Shown here piece by piece: positions 62,244-64,000 of a DNA stretch of 64,000 nucleotides. Both the position numbers and the translations under genes were made by a program. The stretch spans positions 3,596,001 to 3,660,000 of the forward strand of contig OZ245043.1 of the NCBI GenBank assembly GCA_965224285.1, given 5' to 3'. This DNA is from JAJCYK01 sp965224285 (GTDB lineage Bacteria; Bacteroidota; Bacteroidia; Cytophagales; Cyclobacteriaceae). The notes under the pieces were generated by a model. The model did not search any database and was not told the origin of the DNA. It was given only the letters and a program-made list of their open reading frames with translations. Numbering within the stretch: the first letter of the stretch is position 1; every line of letters begins with the position of its first letter.

Positions 62244-63515
62244 ATGCTGGAGCTCAACCGTATTACAAAGAACTTTGAACAGGTGGTAAGTGGCCTGGAA
62301 ATGCGAGGCATAGCCGAAGCAAAGCAGTTGCTGGAGAATCTCATTCATTTAGATGATAGGCGCAAAGAGACCCAATCTGAATTAGATAGTATACTGGCAG
62401 AAAGCAACCAGAAGTCTAAAAGCATTGGCCAGTTGATGCAGTCGGGCGCCAGGGAGGAAGCAGAAACTTTAAAGTCGGCAACAGTTGCACTAAAGTCACA
62501 AGCTAAGACGCTACAAAGCCAATTGGGAGAATTGGTGGAGGAAATAGATCAGCGGTTATATGATCTGCCCAATATTCCCAATCCATCAGTGCCGGAGGGA
62601 CGAAACGCAGAGCATAATGAGGTAGTGGCAGAATGGGGTCAACTGCCTGAGGCGGGTGGGATCCCGCACTGGGAGCTTGGAAGGAAGCTTGGAATATTGG
62701 ATTTTGAGTTAGGTAGTAAAGTAACTGGCGCTGGCTTCCCATTTTACCTGGGTCAGGGGGCTAAGTTACAAAGAGCCCTGGTCAGCTTTTTTCTGGATCA
62801 GGCTTATGAAGCAGGTTATCATGAGGTTCAGCCACCCCTGCTGGTAAATCAGGAATCGGGGCTGGGTACCGGTCAGTTGCCGGACAAGGAAGGGCAAATG
62901 TATGCCATATCCGACAGTCAATTTTTTCTCATACCCACAGCTGAAGTACCACTTACCAATATCTATCGGGGAACATTGTTTGAGCCGCAGGAATTACCAA
63001 AAAAATTAGTGGCCTACTCTGCTTGTTTCAGACGGGAAGCGGGCAGCTGGGGAGCGGATGTACGTGGATTAAACCGTTTGCACCAGTTTGATAAAGTGGA
63101 GATCGTGCAAATTCAGCCACCTGAATATTCGTACCACGCTCTGAATGAAATGTGCGATCATGTAAAGATGTTGTTGGAGAAACTAAAGCTCCCTTATAGG
63201 ATATTGAATTTGTGCGCTGGCGATTTGGGGTTTACCTCGGCTCAGACCTTTGATTTTGAGGTATTTACCGCTGCACAGCAGAAATGGCTGGAGGTGAGTT
63301 CTGTTAGTAATTTTGAAACGTACCAGTCAAACCGCTTAAAATTAAGGGTGCGGTCGGAAGGCAAAAGCAATACCTTGCTGCATACCCTGAATGGAAGCGC
63401 CCTGGCCTTGCCTCGCATTGTGGCAGCCCTCATGGAAAACAATCAAAGCGAAAAAGGAATTACCATTCCGGAAGTGCTCAGGCCCTATACAGGGTTTGAA
63501 TTGATCACTACTTAA
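62244..63515 (+). CDS. serS: Seryl-tRNA synthetase
   Basis: This 423-residue class II synthetase has an N-terminal antiparallel coiled coil (residues about 30-105, LIHLDDRRKETQSELDSILA to LQSQLGELVEEIDQRL). The core includes motif 2 SACFRREAGSWGADVRGLNR near 262 and motif 3 TLNGSALALPRIVAALMENN near 385, with the serine-site TAEVPLTNIYRGTLF. It charges tRNA-Ser. The start MLELNRITKNFEQVVSGLEM is standard. The 283 bases separating it from the divergent rho show no further gene. Confidence 0.96.
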   Translation: MLELNRITKNFEQVVSGLEMRGIAEAKQLLENLIHLDDRRKETQSELDSILAESNQKSKSIGQLMQSGAREEAETLKSATVALKSQAKTLQSQLGELVEEIDQRLYDLPNIPNPSVPEGRNAEHNEVVAEWGQLPEAGGIPHWELGRKLGILDFELGSKVTGAGFPFYLGQGAKLQRALVSFFLDQAYEAGYHEVQPPLLVNQESGLGTGQLPDKEGQMYAISDSQFFLIPTAEVPLTNIYRGTLFEPQELPKKLVAYSACFRREAGSWGADVRGLNRLHQFDKVEIVQIQPPEYSYHALNEMCDHVKMLLEKLKLPYRILNLCAGDLGFTSAQTFDFEVFTAAQQKWLEVSSVSNFETYQSNRLKLRVRSEGKSNTLLHTLNGSALALPRIVAALMENNQSEKGITIPEVLRPYTGFELITT

Positions 63516-63528
63516 AACAATCAAACCC

Positions 63529-64000
63529 ATGAAATACTCGACAACTTTATTTTTATTACTATTTGTGGCAGCTGGTTGCGGAACCACTGAAACCACCACC
63601 CAGACCCACCTGGAATATCCGGAAACGGAGAAGGTCGATACCGTAGATATCTATTTTGGCCATGAAGTGCCGGATCCCTATCGTTGGCTGGAGGATGATT
63701 ATGCTCCTCAAACAAAAGACTGGGTGGAAGCCCAGAATCAGGTTACTTTTTCTTATCTGGAACAAATACCCTTTCGGGAAAAGATTAAAACCCGTTTGGA
63801 AGAATTATGGGATTATGAGAAAGTATATGCACCTACCCGCCATGGTAATTACTTTTATTATTACCGGAATAATGGCTTACAGAATCAAAATGTATTATTC
63901 AGAAAGGACTCTGAAGGGAACGAGGAAATATTCTTAGACCCCAATACCTTTTCCGAGGATGGAACCGTGTCATTGTCCTCTACTAGCTTTACCGTGGATG
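63529..64000 (+). CDS. Prolyl oligopeptidase (S9A), lipoprotein, 5' part
   Basis: ATG 63529 opens a frame that runs out of the window (157 codons seen). A lipoprotein signal is present (TLFLLLFVAAGCG, Cys about 17). The following segment is the S9A N-terminal signature: DTVDIYFGHEVPDPYRWLED, then NQVTFSYLEQIPFREKIKTR, LEELWDYEKVYAPTRHGNYF, FYYYRNNGLQNQNVLF. The catalytic domain lies outside. As a lipoprotein it would cleave proline-containing peptides in the periplasm or at the cell surface. It lies 13 bases after serS. Confidence 0.9.
   Translation, partial: MKYSTTLFLLLFVAAGCGTTETTTQTHLEYPETEKVDTVDIYFGHEVPDPYRWLEDDYAPQTKDWVEAQNQVTFSYLEQIPFREKIKTRLEELWDYEKVYAPTRHGNYFYYYRNNGLQNQNVLFRKDSEGNEEIFLDPNTFSEDGTVSLSSTSFTVD

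Noticed and set aside
1..64000. CRISPR arrays, rRNA and tRNA genes
   Set aside because: I looked for regular short repeats and for tRNA or rRNA signatures in the intergenic intervals and recognised none.

Overview
The window reads as two unlike pieces of DNA. Bases 1 to about 3050 are strongly GC-rich and hold the 5' part of one long minus-strand gene: a tandem hot-dog (MaoC-like) region, an NRPS adenylation domain and an FkbM-type methyltransferase, cut by the window edge. From about 3060 onward the DNA is AT-richer and typical of Bacteroidota, probably a Cytophagales-type bacterium. The evidence is TAnnTTTG -7 promoter boxes, absence of Shine-Dalgarno sequences, and genes characteristic of the phylum: DUF4270 and DUF4834 proteins, short GT5 protein beside panC, bacterial GGGP synthase, long Rho, two-lipoyl SucB and S16 with a C-terminal tail. 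The jump near 3.05 kb is either recent horizontal transfer or a chimeric assembly join.

Region by region. 3.5-8.7 kb is a decayed zone: a MacB/FtsX-type permease pseudogene with three same-frame stops and a large deletion, an IS481-type transposase remnant and a headless serine hydrolase. Inside it sits an apparently intact, translationally coupled cluster: a 93-codon ORF, a 35-residue ORF and a 633-residue methyltransferase/ATP-grasp fusion, with overlapping stop and start codons. This is the best candidate for an undescribed system. 8.8-14.0 kb, all minus strand, is accessory: an S41 protease, then a cassette-like array (DHFR-family fragment, FAD monooxygenase with a frameshifted start, ParE-type toxin/antitoxin pair, second antitoxin with decayed toxin) interleaved with large imperfect palindromes resembling attC sites, then an ASCH-domain protein and a GH140-like glycosidase.

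15.6-64 kb is ordinary core genome. It holds era, carB, an ABCG-type transporter with a TerB-like N-terminus, the 2-oxoglutarate dehydrogenase operon (sucA-sucB-lpd), the rpsP-rimM-trmD-rplS ribosome/tRNA operon, dapF and secA. Next come a SPOR lipoprotein and an M20 amidohydrolase, an SLC13 transporter, a Na/Pi symporter divergent from an OprP-like porin with Pho-box-like repeats between them, and a membrane-lipid group ending in GGGP synthase. Further on are an AraC regulator, acyl-CoA dehydrogenase, YugP-like protease, flippase-like protein, panC, the short GT5 protein, DUF4270 lipoprotein and glmS. The right end has a short 3-hydroxyacyl-CoA dehydrogenase-like protein, RidA, gltX, AIM24, a saccharopine dehydrogenase-like enzyme, rho, serS and the start of a prolyl oligopeptidase. 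No rRNA, tRNA or CRISPR array was recognised.

Several convergent gene pairs overlap at their stop codons, and at two of them the rho-independent terminator of one gene lies inside the 3' coding end of the other.
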